The position numbers were made by a program, and so were the translations under genes. From contig JALZVB010000375.1 of assembly GCA_023300835.1 (NCBI GenBank), forward strand, positions 1-14,799: DNA of 14,799 bases, read 5' to 3'. The notes beneath the pieces are model-generated. The model was not told the origin of the DNA. It saw only the letters and a program-made list of their open reading frames with translations, and made no database searches. This stretch comes from Saprospiraceae bacterium (GTDB lineage: Bacteria > Bacteroidota > Bacteroidia > Chitinophagales > Saprospiraceae). This document shows, one piece after another, positions 1 through 7,132 of the stretch (position 1 is the first letter of the stretch; every line of letters begins with the position of its first letter).

Positions 1-23
1 ACTCTAGGAACTAGCTTTTAGTA

Positions 24-66
24 AATTGAATCCATAACTGCGATGTTAGCTTTGATGGATTCAATT
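24..66. repeat. 12-bp perfect inverted repeat downstream of murB
   Basis: AATTGAATCCAT (24-35) is mirrored exactly by ATGGATTCAATT (55-66) around a 19-base loop. It begins about 40 bases past the murB stop. Neither strand has a T-tract after the stem, so it is not a canonical intrinsic terminator. It could act as an RNA-stabilising 3' hairpin or be a remnant of a small repeat element. The 9-mer AACTAGCTT occurs directly repeated on either side (9-17 and 97-105), the second copy overlapping the murB stop codon. Function is unknown. Confidence 0.6.
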
Positions 67-103
67 GTGGGTTAAAGGACTTTAAGAGAAACCGGAAACT
101 AGC

Positions 104-1120
104 TTACCACACATTTACTTCCCTCTCGAGAATAATCCCGTACTTATTATCAATATCATTAATAATGTCACTACTCAGATTATAGATTTCTTTTCCTGTA
201 GCCCCTCCATGATTAACCAGTACGAGTGCCTGGTTATTATAGGTCCCTGTATTACCGATGACTTTTCCTTTCCAGCCCGCTCTATCTATGAGCCATCCTG
301 CTGGCACCTTTATATAATTGGGGTCATCTGTAGCGTAAGAAGGGATGTCGGTAAACTTTTGCTTTAGTAAATTAAATTTGTTGATCGGAATGATTGGATT
401 TTTAAAAAAGCTTCCTGCATTTCCTATCTCAGATGGAGATGGTAGTTTAGTCTGTCTTATATGCGTAACTACTTTATTTATATCACTTATTGTTGGCTCA
501 GATATTCCACTTTTTTCTAGTTCTTTTTTAATTGAACCGTATGACGAGTTAATTACATGATGGCCAAGCTTAGTTAACCGAAGTGTAATACTTGTTATTA
601 TGTATTTATCCTTCCATTCATTTTTGAATATAGAATTCCTGTAACCTAAGTCTAATTCACTATAATGAAATGTATGTGGTTGCCCCGTTTTTTTATTGAT
701 GGCATTTACCGCTTGTAACACATCTTTGAGTTCAACACCATAAGCGCCTATATTTTGAATAGGAGCAGCGCCACATTTGCCAGGGATTAGAGATAGGTTT
801 TCTATACCACCATAATTATTCTCTACTGACCAGAGGACGGCATCGTGCCAAAGTTCACCAGCAGAAAACTCGATCAAAACATATTTTTCTCTATCAAGTT
901 TAATCTCAATACCTTTATTACTGATAAGAAGTACGGCCTCTTTTATATCTTCAGTAAATAGTACATTACTACCTCCTCCTAATACACTGAACTGGATTCC
1001 TTTGCCGAAAGGCAAATGTCTATAATCCTCTATGTCAACAATTTCTATAAAATTGCTAATATTTTGAGTGATGCCAAATGAATTGAATTTGGTAGCAGGA
1101 ATATTGTTTCTTACGATCAT
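104..1120 (-). CDS. murB: UDP-N-acetylmuramate dehydrogenase (UDP-N-acetylenolpyruvoylglucosamine reductase), type I
   Basis: MurB is the FAD-dependent cytoplasmic enzyme that uses NADPH to reduce UDP-GlcNAc-enolpyruvate to UDP-MurNAc, the second committed step of peptidoglycan synthesis. The 338 residues match the usual length of the E. coli-like type I family. Visible signatures are the FAD-binding stretch LGGGSNVLF (47-55), the block ENLSLIPG followed by GAAPIQNIGAYGVE (107-130), YRNSIFK (160-166), and GNAGSFFKNP (233-242) carrying the likely catalytic serine S237. The tail LEREVNVW carries the probable catalytic glutamate, E334 by family alignment. Position 116 is Cys where Val is more common. 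The gene is the last of three on the minus strand, starting 21 bases after the stop of the beta-barrel gene, so it is probably cotranscribed with it. Identification is firm. Confidence 0.97.
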   Translation of the reverse strand: MIVRNNIPATKFNSFGITQNISNFIEIVDIEDYRHLPFGKGIQFSVLGGGSNVLFTEDIKEAVLLISNKGIEIKLDREKYVLIEFSAGELWHDAVLWSVENNYGGIENLSLIPGKCGAAPIQNIGAYGVELKDVLQAVNAINKKTGQPHTFHYSELDLGYRNSIFKNEWKDKYIITSITLRLTKLGHHVINSSYGSIKKELEKSGISEPTISDINKVVTHIRQTKLPSPSEIGNAGSFFKNPIIPINKFNLLKQKFTDIPSYATDDPNYIKVPAGWLIDRAGWKGKVIGNTGTYNNQALVLVNHGGATGKEIYNLSSDIINDIDNKYGIILEREVNVW

Positions 1121-1141
1121 CGAGGTATATCAGAAATCCAA

Positions 1142-1783
1142 TTAAAGCTCACTTTCTATGGTCTTAATTTTTTTCAATTTGAGGAAGTTGAAGTCTGTCT
1201 GTATTCCAATGTGGAAGTTATGTGCTCCATCTAGCCCCGGATTGAAACCATATCTTATAAACCCAGCTCCCGTAAAGCCAGACATCCCGAATCCTAATCC
1301 GGCCTGTACTATATAAGTTCTATAATAAGGTCTTGTAATACCATCAGCGGTGGCGTCATCATTGAGACCGTACAATTCTGTTTTGGTATACTGTATACCG
1401 CCACCTATACTGTACCCCATCTCACCTTCTTTATTGAGGGCAGACATTCCGCCAAAGTTAAGTTTAGCTATTATAGGAAAAGAAATTGAACCTAATCCTT
1501 TGTAATCTTTAATAGATAACCCGAATAAACCCAGATTAGCTTGTGTTTCTGCAGAAACTGAAAAACGATCAGATCCATACCATATTTTGGGCCCTAAACC
1601 TAGATTAAGAAATGCAGAACCATTACCACTGCTCCGACTTCCACTGTTAATCGTTGGATTACTATGTACATTATAAATATCGAAAGATAAAGTACCGCCA
1701 ATCCCGAATTGTGCCGTCACGCTGTAGCCTCCACCAAAAATCAGAGAACATACAATTATTAGAATTTTTACACTTTCAATCAT
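1142..1783 (-). CDS. predicted outer-membrane beta-barrel protein of unknown function
   Basis: A 213-residue protein that I cannot assign to a named family. Residues 1-24 form a signal peptide with a hydrophobic core (roughly 6-18) and a likely cleavage after VTA before Q25. The mature part is rich in Gly and aromatic residues and shows alternating polar/hydrophobic strands, for example GIGGTLSFDIY, AFLNLGLGPKIWYG, FSVSAETQANLGLFG, YSIGGGIQYTKTELYG, YIVQAGLGFGMSG and FHIGIQTDFNF. This is the pattern of a small 8-10-strand barrel. A charged Lys-rich tail (201-213) follows the last strand, which is unusual because many barrels end on an aromatic residue. It lies 29 bases after the secreted TPR/TonB-C-like gene and 21 bases before murB, suggesting one envelope-related transcript. 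The barrel call is inferred from composition only. Confidence 0.7.
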   Translation of the reverse strand: MIESVKILIIVCSLIFGGGYSVTAQFGIGGTLSFDIYNVHSNPTINSGSRSSGNGSAFLNLGLGPKIWYGSDRFSVSAETQANLGLFGLSIKDYKGLGSISFPIIAKLNFGGMSALNKEGEMGYSIGGGIQYTKTELYGLNDDATADGITRPYYRTYIVQAGLGFGMSGFTGAGFIRYGFNPGLDGAHNFHIGIQTDFNFLKLKKIKTIESEL

Positions 1784-1812
1784 CGCCTTATTTTTTTAAC
1801 TCTGTAGCATTA

Positions 1813-2820
1813 TTAACTGCCCGTTATTTTAAATACAATAGTACCGCATGTTTCATCCCAATTGTCTCTTGCAAACCAGAATTCTTTAGACTTTCTTACA
1901 GCAAGAGAAATTAAACTTTCAGTTTTTAAAGTAGAATTCTGTGTATCAAATTCTGCAGTTTCAACTTTTCCGTTCTTGTTAACACATACGTCAATTGTTA
2001 CAATTCCAGAAGTTTCTGACAGAATCAAGATACTAGGCTGTTGTAATACCTTTCTATTACCCAGTCCATTTTTAATTTCTAAGGTAACATCTTCATCAAT
2101 ATAGATTTCATTAACACTGGTATCTTCTTCTTGTACCGGATCCGCTTCAGGCGCTTGGGTTGTTGTACTTCCACCATCAATTATTACTCTGGTATTATCT
2201 TTTATTGTACCGCCATCACTGGGTGGATTATCATTATTATTGTCATTTGTAGTTTGAGTACTTGTTGTCGTAGGCTCTGTAGATCTTTCATTATCAGATG
2301 ATTGAGGCTCATTATTATCAGCGTCCTTCTTTCCTAAGATGTCATCAAGAATTGAAGATATCTTATCTTCAATCTTCTTAACCTCGCTCGTATCTTCTTC
2401 ACTGCTAGTTCCCTTATCTGTATTACCACGTGTCGTATTAGAAGAATTTGATTTAGAGCATTCCGCTGTAGCTAATGTAACTTCTGACGCTTCATAATTA
2501 CCTAAGTTTTTTTGGTTTTTACCAAAAAGAGTTAATGATTCATTCGTTACTCCTTTCGTATCAAAACTGGCTAACAAATCATTCTTTGTGCCTTCAAAAG
2601 CACCAACGTTGAATTTAGCATAACCTCTTTTATATAGAACATCTTTGAAAGCAGGATCCTTAGCTATAATTTTTGTGAACTCTTTTATCGCTTCATCGTA
2701 TCTACTTGTTTCGAGCATATAATCAGCCTTAACGTAAATATACCCTAACTCTTGTTCCAAAGATTGGGCTGATATGTTTAAACTCATACTTAGTAGAAGG
2801 AGTATTATTGTTATTCTCAT
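1813..2820 (-). CDS. secreted TPR protein with C-terminal TonB-C-like domain
   Basis: The 335-residue protein starts with a signal peptide (1-19, cleavage after ISA or ISAQ) that has no lipobox cysteine. Residues about 21-122 contain helical TPR-like repeats, e.g. the segment around YDEAIKEFTKIIAKDP (41-56) followed by LYKRGYAKFNVGAFEGTKNDL. Residues about 123-240 are a low-complexity Ser/Thr/Asn/Asp/Glu linker, probably disordered. Residues about 255-335 resemble a TonB C-terminal fold: GIVTIDVCVNKNGKV (272-286), a helix ending in SLAVRKSKEFWF, and the closing strand CGTIVFKI. Two cysteines (C279, C325) could form a disulfide in the periplasm. The protein lacks the proline-rich spacer and membrane anchor of classical TonB, so energy transduction is unlikely; a periplasmic adaptor role is inferred. 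It is first in the minus-strand unit, ahead of the barrel protein and murB. The start follows from the signal peptide. Confidence 0.8.
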   Translation of the reverse strand: MRITIILLLLSMSLNISAQSLEQELGYIYVKADYMLETSRYDEAIKEFTKIIAKDPAFKDVLYKRGYAKFNVGAFEGTKNDLLASFDTKGVTNESLTLFGKNQKNLGNYEASEVTLATAECSKSNSSNTTRGNTDKGTSSEEDTSEVKKIEDKISSILDDILGKKDADNNEPQSSDNERSTEPTTTSTQTTNDNNNDNPPSDGGTIKDNTRVIIDGGSTTTQAPEADPVQEEDTSVNEIYIDEDVTLEIKNGLGNRKVLQQPSILILSETSGIVTIDVCVNKNGKVETAEFDTQNSTLKTESLISLAVRKSKEFWFARDNWDETCGTIVFKITGS

Positions 2821-2848
2821 TACGTTTCCTTTTTTTAATATTGGTGAC

Positions 2849-2856
2849 CAAAAGTA
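2849..2856 (-). promoter_or_regulatory. candidate Bacteroidota -7 element for the TPR/TonB-C-like, barrel and murB unit
   Basis: Read on the minus strand this is TACTTTTG, a match to the TAnnTTTG -7 consensus used by the Bacteroidota primary sigma factor. It ends 28 bases before the start codon at 2820, giving a short leader typical of the phylum. I see no clear TTTG-like -33 element at the expected distance, so this is a moderate call. Confidence 0.45.
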
Positions 2857-2930
2857 GTCTCAATTATAAGATATGACGACATATTCAATGATAAGTTATT
2901 CTAAAAGGTATCATTTGAACTTAAACTTTA

Positions 2931-2946
2931 GTTAAAAAAGTGCCAA
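2931..2946 (-). promoter_or_regulatory. weak sigma-54-like -24 element
   Basis: On the minus strand the site reads TTGGCAC, six T residues, then AAC. The -24 half (TTGGCAC) is perfect, but the -12 position shows TAAC instead of TTGC and so lacks the conserved G. It points towards the secreted TPR gene, about 110 bases away. Alone it would be dismissed; it is listed because the same 7-mer appears in two other intergenic regions here. Confidence 0.2.
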
Positions 2947-3018
2947 TACACATGTATTTATGGCTTTTGTAGCCCAAAAACTAATAACTGAAATGACGTT
3001 TAATCACTGCATAACGAC

Positions 3019-3031
3019 TGACAAAATGGCG
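3019..3031. promoter_or_regulatory. imperfect TGACA-N3-TGNCN operator-like site
   Basis: TGACAAAATGGCG agrees at 10 of 13 positions with the core TGACATAATGTCA of the perfect palindrome upstream of groES (7444-7456). It directly abuts the candidate miaB -7 element, a position where a bound repressor would block transcription. It also lies about 75 bases upstream of the weak -24 element that faces the divergent gene. A shared DNA-binding regulator is inferred; a 13-mer at 10/13 identity could be chance. Confidence 0.3.
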
Positions 3032-3039
3032 TATATTTG
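3032..3039 (+). promoter_or_regulatory. candidate -7 promoter element for the miaB operon
   Basis: TATATTTG matches the Bacteroidota TAnnTTTG -7 consensus exactly. It lies 58 bases before the miaB start and is followed by a T-rich stretch. No convincing TTTG -33 element is seen about 20 bases upstream (the nearest is GTTTA near 2998). Confidence 0.45.
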
Positions 3040-3097
3040 TTTTTTTTAAAGCAATTTTCAAGCGCTTAGACTTTATTTTGGTGATAAACCGTTTTAT

Positions 3098-4531
3098 ATG
3101 CATAATGATTCTTCTTTGATAGACAACAAAAACACAAAATCCATTGATCCTGCTTTACAAGGACAAGTGTTTGCAACCGATATTATTAAATCTGCATCCA
3201 AGTCTAAGAGATTCTACATAGAAAGCTATGGTTGCGCTATGAATTTCAGTGATTCGGAAATCGTAGCATCCATACTAGATAAAGAAGATTACTCCCCTAC
3301 TAAACAGATAGAAGAAGCCGATCTGATTCTTATAAATACGTGTTCCATAAGAGAAAAAGCGGAAGAGACTGTAAGAAAAAGACTCTTCATCTACAACAAG
3401 GCTAAGAGAAATAGACCAGGGACAATCATCGGTGTCTTAGGCTGTATGGCTGAGCGACTCAAATCAAAGTTTCTAGAAGAAGAAAAATTGGTTGACATCG
3501 TTCTAGGACCTGATTCATATAGGGACCTACCTGTTCTCATTAAAAATGCCAGTGCAGGGGAGCGAGGTATAAATGTTCTTTTATCTAGAGAAGAAACGTA
3601 TGCCGATATATCACCGATAAGACTTGACAGCAATGGTGTTTCTGGGTTTATATCCATCATGAGAGGTTGCGACAATATGTGCTCATTCTGTGTCGTTCCT
3701 TTTACGAGAGGACGGGAAAGAAGTAGAGACCCCTATACGATTTTGGCTGAAGCCAAAGAGATGCAAGAACAAGGTTTCAAAGAAATTACATTATTAGGTC
3801 AGAATGTAGATTCTTACAAATGGCAACATCCAGAATCTAAGGAACAAATAAGCTTTTCGGATTTGTTGATTATGGTAGCAAAAGTAGATCCACAAGTAAG
3901 AGTCCGATTTTCTACTTCTCATCCTAAAGATATCACGGATGATGTACTTTACGCTATAAGGGATTACCATAATATTTGCAATTACATCCACTTACCCATA
4001 CAGTCAGGAAGCTCACGCATCCTTGAACTTATGAATAGGACATATACACGAGAATGGTATATCAGTAAAATAGATCGCATCAATGAAATCATTCCTAATT
4101 GCACTGTTTCTTGTGACATTATAACTGGCTTCTGTACAGAAACAGAAGAAGATCATCTGGAAACATTATCAATACTGGAGTACTGTAATTATATATTCTC
4201 TTACATGTATTATTACTCTGAAAGACCGGGCACATTAGCGGCCAGAAAATACGCTGACGACATACCGTTAGAGACTAAGAAAAGAAGGCTTCAGGAAATT
4301 GTAGACAGACAGGGTGAACTTTCTTACAATTCTAACCAGAGAGACATAGGCAGTACGTTTGAGGTATTGATAGAAGGAAATTCAAAGAGAGACGATCAAG
4401 AATTCAAAGGTAGAAGCAGCCAATACAAGATGGTTGTATTTCCTAAAAAAGAAGGTTACAAAGTAGGTGACTATGCACAAGTAAAAATCAGCTCTGCGAC
4501 AAGAGGAACATTGAGAGGCCAAATAATATAG
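3098..4531 (+). CDS. miaB: tRNA-2-methylthio-N6-dimethylallyladenosine synthase
   Basis: MiaB is a radical-SAM methylthiotransferase that converts i6A37 to ms2i6A37 in tRNAs reading UNN codons, supporting anticodon pairing and frame maintenance. The 477-residue protein has the full three-part architecture. The N-terminal methylthiotransferase domain supplies three cysteines for the auxiliary Fe-S cluster: C46 in YGCAMN, C82 in INTCSIR and C116 in GVLGCMAERL. The radical-SAM core has C191, C195 and C198 in GCDNMCSFCVVPFTRGRERSR. A TRAM RNA-binding domain covers about 412-477. The sequence IREKAEE and the GRERSR run support MiaB over MtaB or RimO. The extra N-terminal 35 residues precede the conserved RFYIESYGC start, as in related Bacteroidota proteins. 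The ATG at 3098 has no strong Shine-Dalgarno. It heads the operon; the next gene begins one base after its stop. Confidence 0.96.
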   Translation: MHNDSSLIDNKNTKSIDPALQGQVFATDIIKSASKSKRFYIESYGCAMNFSDSEIVASILDKEDYSPTKQIEEADLILINTCSIREKAEETVRKRLFIYNKAKRNRPGTIIGVLGCMAERLKSKFLEEEKLVDIVLGPDSYRDLPVLIKNASAGERGINVLLSREETYADISPIRLDSNGVSGFISIMRGCDNMCSFCVVPFTRGRERSRDPYTILAEAKEMQEQGFKEITLLGQNVDSYKWQHPESKEQISFSDLLIMVAKVDPQVRVRFSTSHPKDITDDVLYAIRDYHNICNYIHLPIQSGSSRILELMNRTYTREWYISKIDRINEIIPNCTVSCDIITGFCTETEEDHLETLSILEYCNYIFSYMYYYSERPGTLAARKYADDIPLETKKRRLQEIVDRQGELSYNSNQRDIGSTFEVLIEGNSKRDDQEFKGRSSQYKMVVFPKKEGYKVGDYAQVKISSATRGTLRGQII

Positions 4532-4532
4532 G

Positions 4533-5792
4533 ATGAAGTTACAAGCTGTAAAACAACGGTACGGAATAGTAGGAAGGTCAGAGCTATTAGATAGAGCTAT
4601 GAATACCGCATTGAGAGTCGCTGCAACAGACCTTACCGTACTTATAACTGGTGAGAGTGGCGTAGGTAAAGAGGTTATCTCAAAGATAATTCATGATTAC
4701 AGTAGTCGCAAGCACAACTCATTTATTGCTATAAACACGGGTGCTATCCCAGAAGGAACGATTAATTCGGAATTATTTGGTCATGAAAAAGGCGCTTTTA
4801 CGGGAGCTAGTTCTGATAGAAAAGGATATTTTGAAACTGTAAATAAAGGCACAATATTTCTTGATGAGATAGGAGAAATGCCTTTAGATACACAGGCTTA
4901 TTTATTACGTGTATTGGAGTCAGGTGAATACATTAAAGTAGGCTCATCTACTGTTGTCAAAACAGACATACGTGTCGTTGCAGCTACTAATGTAAATCTG
5001 ATAGAGAAGATAAAGCAAGGTAAATTCAGAGAGGATTTATATTACAGACTCAACACGGTACCTATCAAAGTTCCTGCGCTACATGAAAGAAGAGAGGATA
5101 TAAAAATATTATTCAGGAAATTTGCTAATGATTTTGCTGAAAAATACAAAACAGATAGCGTAAGACTAGACGAACAAGCTAAATCAATAGTAGAAAATTA
5201 CGGTTGGCCCGGAAACATTAGGGAGCTGAGAAATCTCGTAGAACAATTATCCGTAATGAGTGAGGATCATCTTATCAGTAGTGAAGATCTGCTGAAGCAA
5301 GCCCCCCACCTTACTCAAAGAAATTTACCTGCTCGACCAGGTGGAGGAAAATCAGATTTTGAAGAAAGGGAAATTCTCTATAAATTTCTCCTTGACATGA
5401 AAAGTGACTTAAATGATCTCAAAAATCTATTCTACGAAATAGTACAACGCAACGATCTCATAATGCCTACAAGCCAAGCGCCAAGATCAAGAGATGCATC
5501 TGCAGAAATAGATAGGATGAGAATGAATTCTCAACCCCGTTATGTTGACGTCAATCAAGACGTCAACTACAATGATAGCTACAGAGATCAACCCGTCATA
5601 ATCAATAAACAATCAGACTATAGTGAGTCTGAAGAAGTGGAAGAAAGTTTATCACTAGATGATAAAACAAAGGAACTCATACGCAAGGCTTTAAAAAAGA
5701 ATAAAGGACGCCGGAAAGAAGCCGCAGAAGAACTTGGAATTTCTGAGAGAACATTATATCGTAAGATTAAAGAATATGAAATTGAGACTTAA
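4533..5792 (+). CDS. sigma-54-dependent enhancer-binding protein without receiver domain
   Basis: A 419-residue AAA+ transcription activator that should remodel RpoN-RNA polymerase using ATP. The central domain starts almost at the N-terminus: Walker A GESGVGKE (40-47), the sigma-54-contacting GAFTGA loop (87-92), Walker B TIFLDE (107-112), arginine-finger region FREDLYYRLN (165-174) and GWPGNIREL (224-232). A C-terminal Fis-type helix-turn-helix lies at about 378-416 (KGRRKEAAEELGISERTLYRKI). There is no N-terminal receiver, GAF or PAS domain, so it is not a direct phosphorelay target and may be controlled by a partner or constitutively active. Between AAA+ and HTH is a roughly 110-residue linker (265-375) with an acidic amphipathic helix (276-306) and an Asn/Asp/Ser-rich segment. 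It sits one base after miaB and overlaps lptE, suggesting envelope-linked regulation. Its targets cannot be proved from sequence. Confidence 0.93.
   Translation: MKLQAVKQRYGIVGRSELLDRAMNTALRVAATDLTVLITGESGVGKEVISKIIHDYSSRKHNSFIAINTGAIPEGTINSELFGHEKGAFTGASSDRKGYFETVNKGTIFLDEIGEMPLDTQAYLLRVLESGEYIKVGSSTVVKTDIRVVAATNVNLIEKIKQGKFREDLYYRLNTVPIKVPALHERREDIKILFRKFANDFAEKYKTDSVRLDEQAKSIVENYGWPGNIRELRNLVEQLSVMSEDHLISSEDLLKQAPHLTQRNLPARPGGGKSDFEEREILYKFLLDMKSDLNDLKNLFYEIVQRNDLIMPTSQAPRSRDASAEIDRMRMNSQPRYVDVNQDVNYNDSYRDQPVIINKQSDYSESEEVEESLSLDDKTKELIRKALKKNKGRRKEAAEELGISERTLYRKIKEYEIET
5544..5567. repeat. 9-bp inverted repeat inside the enhancer-binding-protein gene
   Basis: GTTGACGTC (5544-5552) and GACGTCAAC (5559-5567) are exact reverse complements around a 6-base loop. 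The segment encodes part of the disordered linker (VDVNQDVN), and the peptide repetition partly explains the DNA symmetry. The arm resembles the AGTTGACAT arm of the groES upstream palindrome. It could be an intragenic operator or hairpin, or chance. Confidence 0.4.
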
Positions 5793-6291
5793 CTTACTGA
5801 ATACAATACTCATCCTCACCTCTATAATAATTATTAGTTCTTGCGGCTTTTATAGGTTAAATGGGGTTTCTATTCCTCCTGACATAAAAAGTTATTATGT
5901 AGAAACCATTATCGTAAAACCTAATAATGCTCCTCCTGACCTTAATGTTGTTTTCCGAGAAGCTTTGAGAAAAAAGATAAGAGAAGAGTCAAGACTTACA
6001 GAGAATGAAAACAATCCAGATGCTATCTTTACTGGTGTGGTAGATGGGTATAGAATAACCCCAGTTGCTCCAAAAGAAGGTAATACAACAAGTTTCAGTA
6101 GACTAGAAATAGATCTTAAGTTTGAGTACAGTAACCTAAAAAACGAAGAAGATTTCTCTAATAAAAGATACTCCTCCTTTATTGATTTTGATCGTAACGC
6201 AGATTTTAGCTCAATAGAAGATGCTCTTATCATTACAATTGTTGATGATATCGTTACGAGAGCTTTCAATGATGCTTTTACTAATTGGTAA
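5776..6291 (+). CDS. lptE: LPS-assembly lipoprotein LptE
   Basis: LptE is the outer-membrane lipoprotein that plugs the LptD barrel and helps insert lipopolysaccharide into the outer leaflet. From the ATG at 5776 the 171-residue product has a Lys/Arg n-region, a hydrophobic stretch (7-20) and a lipobox ending SSC, with C23 as the lipidated residue, followed by GFYRLNGVSIPPDIKSYYVETI, typical of Bacteroidota LptE. The mature domain keeps the family pattern: FREALRKKI, ADAIFxGVVDGYRITPV-like text, RLEIDLKFEY, a FIDFDRNADF strand and a final helix ending AFNDAFTNW. An upstream in-frame ATG at 5734 would add 14 charged residues ahead of the signal peptide and is disfavoured. The chosen start overlaps the preceding activator gene by 17 bases, suggesting translational coupling. 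Family assignment rests on lipobox plus fold pattern and gene order. Confidence 0.82.
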   Translation: MKLRLNLLNTILILTSIIIISSCGFYRLNGVSIPPDIKSYYVETIIVKPNNAPPDLNVVFREALRKKIREESRLTENENNPDAIFTGVVDGYRITPVAPKEGNTTSFSRLEIDLKFEYSNLKNEEDFSNKRYSSFIDFDRNADFSSIEDALIITIVDDIVTRAFNDAFTNW

Positions 6292-6376
6292 AATAATTAT
6301 ATCAGTTTTTTGTTTAAGTTACCAACAGTTTATCAAGACTAATGCGTAAGTGGAATTCTAATCATACTTTTACACC

Positions 6377-7132
6377 ATGAATGCGGAACTAAAATTGGCC
6401 AAGGTTATAAAAGCCAAATCACCCTTAAAGTACAAGCAAGAGATTAAGTCTTGGGCAAAAGGTGCACCCTATTCCCAACCTATCGATAGACTCCTCCAAC
6501 AAGTCAGCGTTACGTCCAAAGGGCTAGAATACGACTGGAACCCAGTTGTCTCAGGTTCATTGGAGACCGATGAAGCCATAGTAGCTGTAGGAATTGTTAG
6601 TCTCTCAGGTGTTAAAAGAAAAAACAAATCCGTAATAAAGGACATTCCACAATACTTCACCAACAGAGATAACCAACTCGCTGACTTTCAAATAGAAAGC
6701 GTTGAATTAGATCTAGACATTGTGTCAGCGTCTACATCAGAATCAAAGCCAAGCCAAAAAGCTACTAAAGCTGCAAATGTTGATTTTAAGCAAGACCTAA
6801 GTCATGCTGTTGATGAAATAGATGATGATGACTTGTTTACCCTATCAGATTTTACGTCTTGGGTAGTTTCAAAGTCAGGTGAAACTGATCCAGAAGAAGA
6901 ATTAGAGTCAATTTATGAGGATGAAGTAACTCCAGATGTCGTAGATATCTTTTCTAAAGCTGAAAAAAGTATAGAAACAAGAAATAACCCTACTGAGAAA
7001 TTGGCGGAAATATTGGCTTCTCAGGGACATACTGCGAAAGCAATAAAAATGTATGAAAGCTTAAGCTTGATAAATCCCGAAAAAAGTGGTTTCTTTGCGC
7101 AAAATATTCAAAAACTTAAAAACAGGCTATAA
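6377..7132 (+). CDS. acidic protein with C-terminal TPR-like motif, function unknown
   Basis: The 251-residue protein has no signal peptide or membrane segment and is predicted cytoplasmic. Residues 1-60 are basic and include SPLKYKQEIKSWAKGAPYSQPIDRLLQQV. The centre (about 140-195) is strongly acidic and contains DDDLFTLSDFTSWVVSKSG. The C-terminus (206-250) carries a single TPR-like helical hairpin, EKLAEILASQGHTAKAIKMYESLSLINPEKS followed by FFAQNIQKLKNRL. This ending is familiar from uncharacterised Bacteroidota proteins next to secG. No catalytic motif is visible. Its stop overlaps the secG start (TAATG), so the two are translationally coupled, which hints at a role in protein export or its quality control; that role is inference. 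The ATG at 6377 follows an 85-base gap after lptE. Confidence 0.75.
   Translation: MNAELKLAKVIKAKSPLKYKQEIKSWAKGAPYSQPIDRLLQQVSVTSKGLEYDWNPVVSGSLETDEAIVAVGIVSLSGVKRKNKSVIKDIPQYFTNRDNQLADFQIESVELDLDIVSASTSESKPSQKATKAANVDFKQDLSHAVDEIDDDDLFTLSDFTSWVVSKSGETDPEEELESIYEDEVTPDVVDIFSKAEKSIETRNNPTEKLAEILASQGHTAKAIKMYESLSLINPEKSGFFAQNIQKLKNRL

Noticed and set aside
345..560. 71-codon plus-strand reading frame inside murB
   Set aside because: Antisense shadow within a conserved enzyme gene, with no supporting initiation signal or recognisable product.
845..851. Fourth TTGGCAC copy (minus strand)
   Set aside because: It lies inside murB, encoding part of LWHDAV, has no -12-like element at correct spacing and has no gene start downstream that needs it.
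5734..5775. Upstream ATG as the lptE start
   Set aside because: It would place 14 polar residues ahead of the Lys/Arg n-region of a clear lipoprotein signal peptide; the ATG at 5776 gives a standard signal length.
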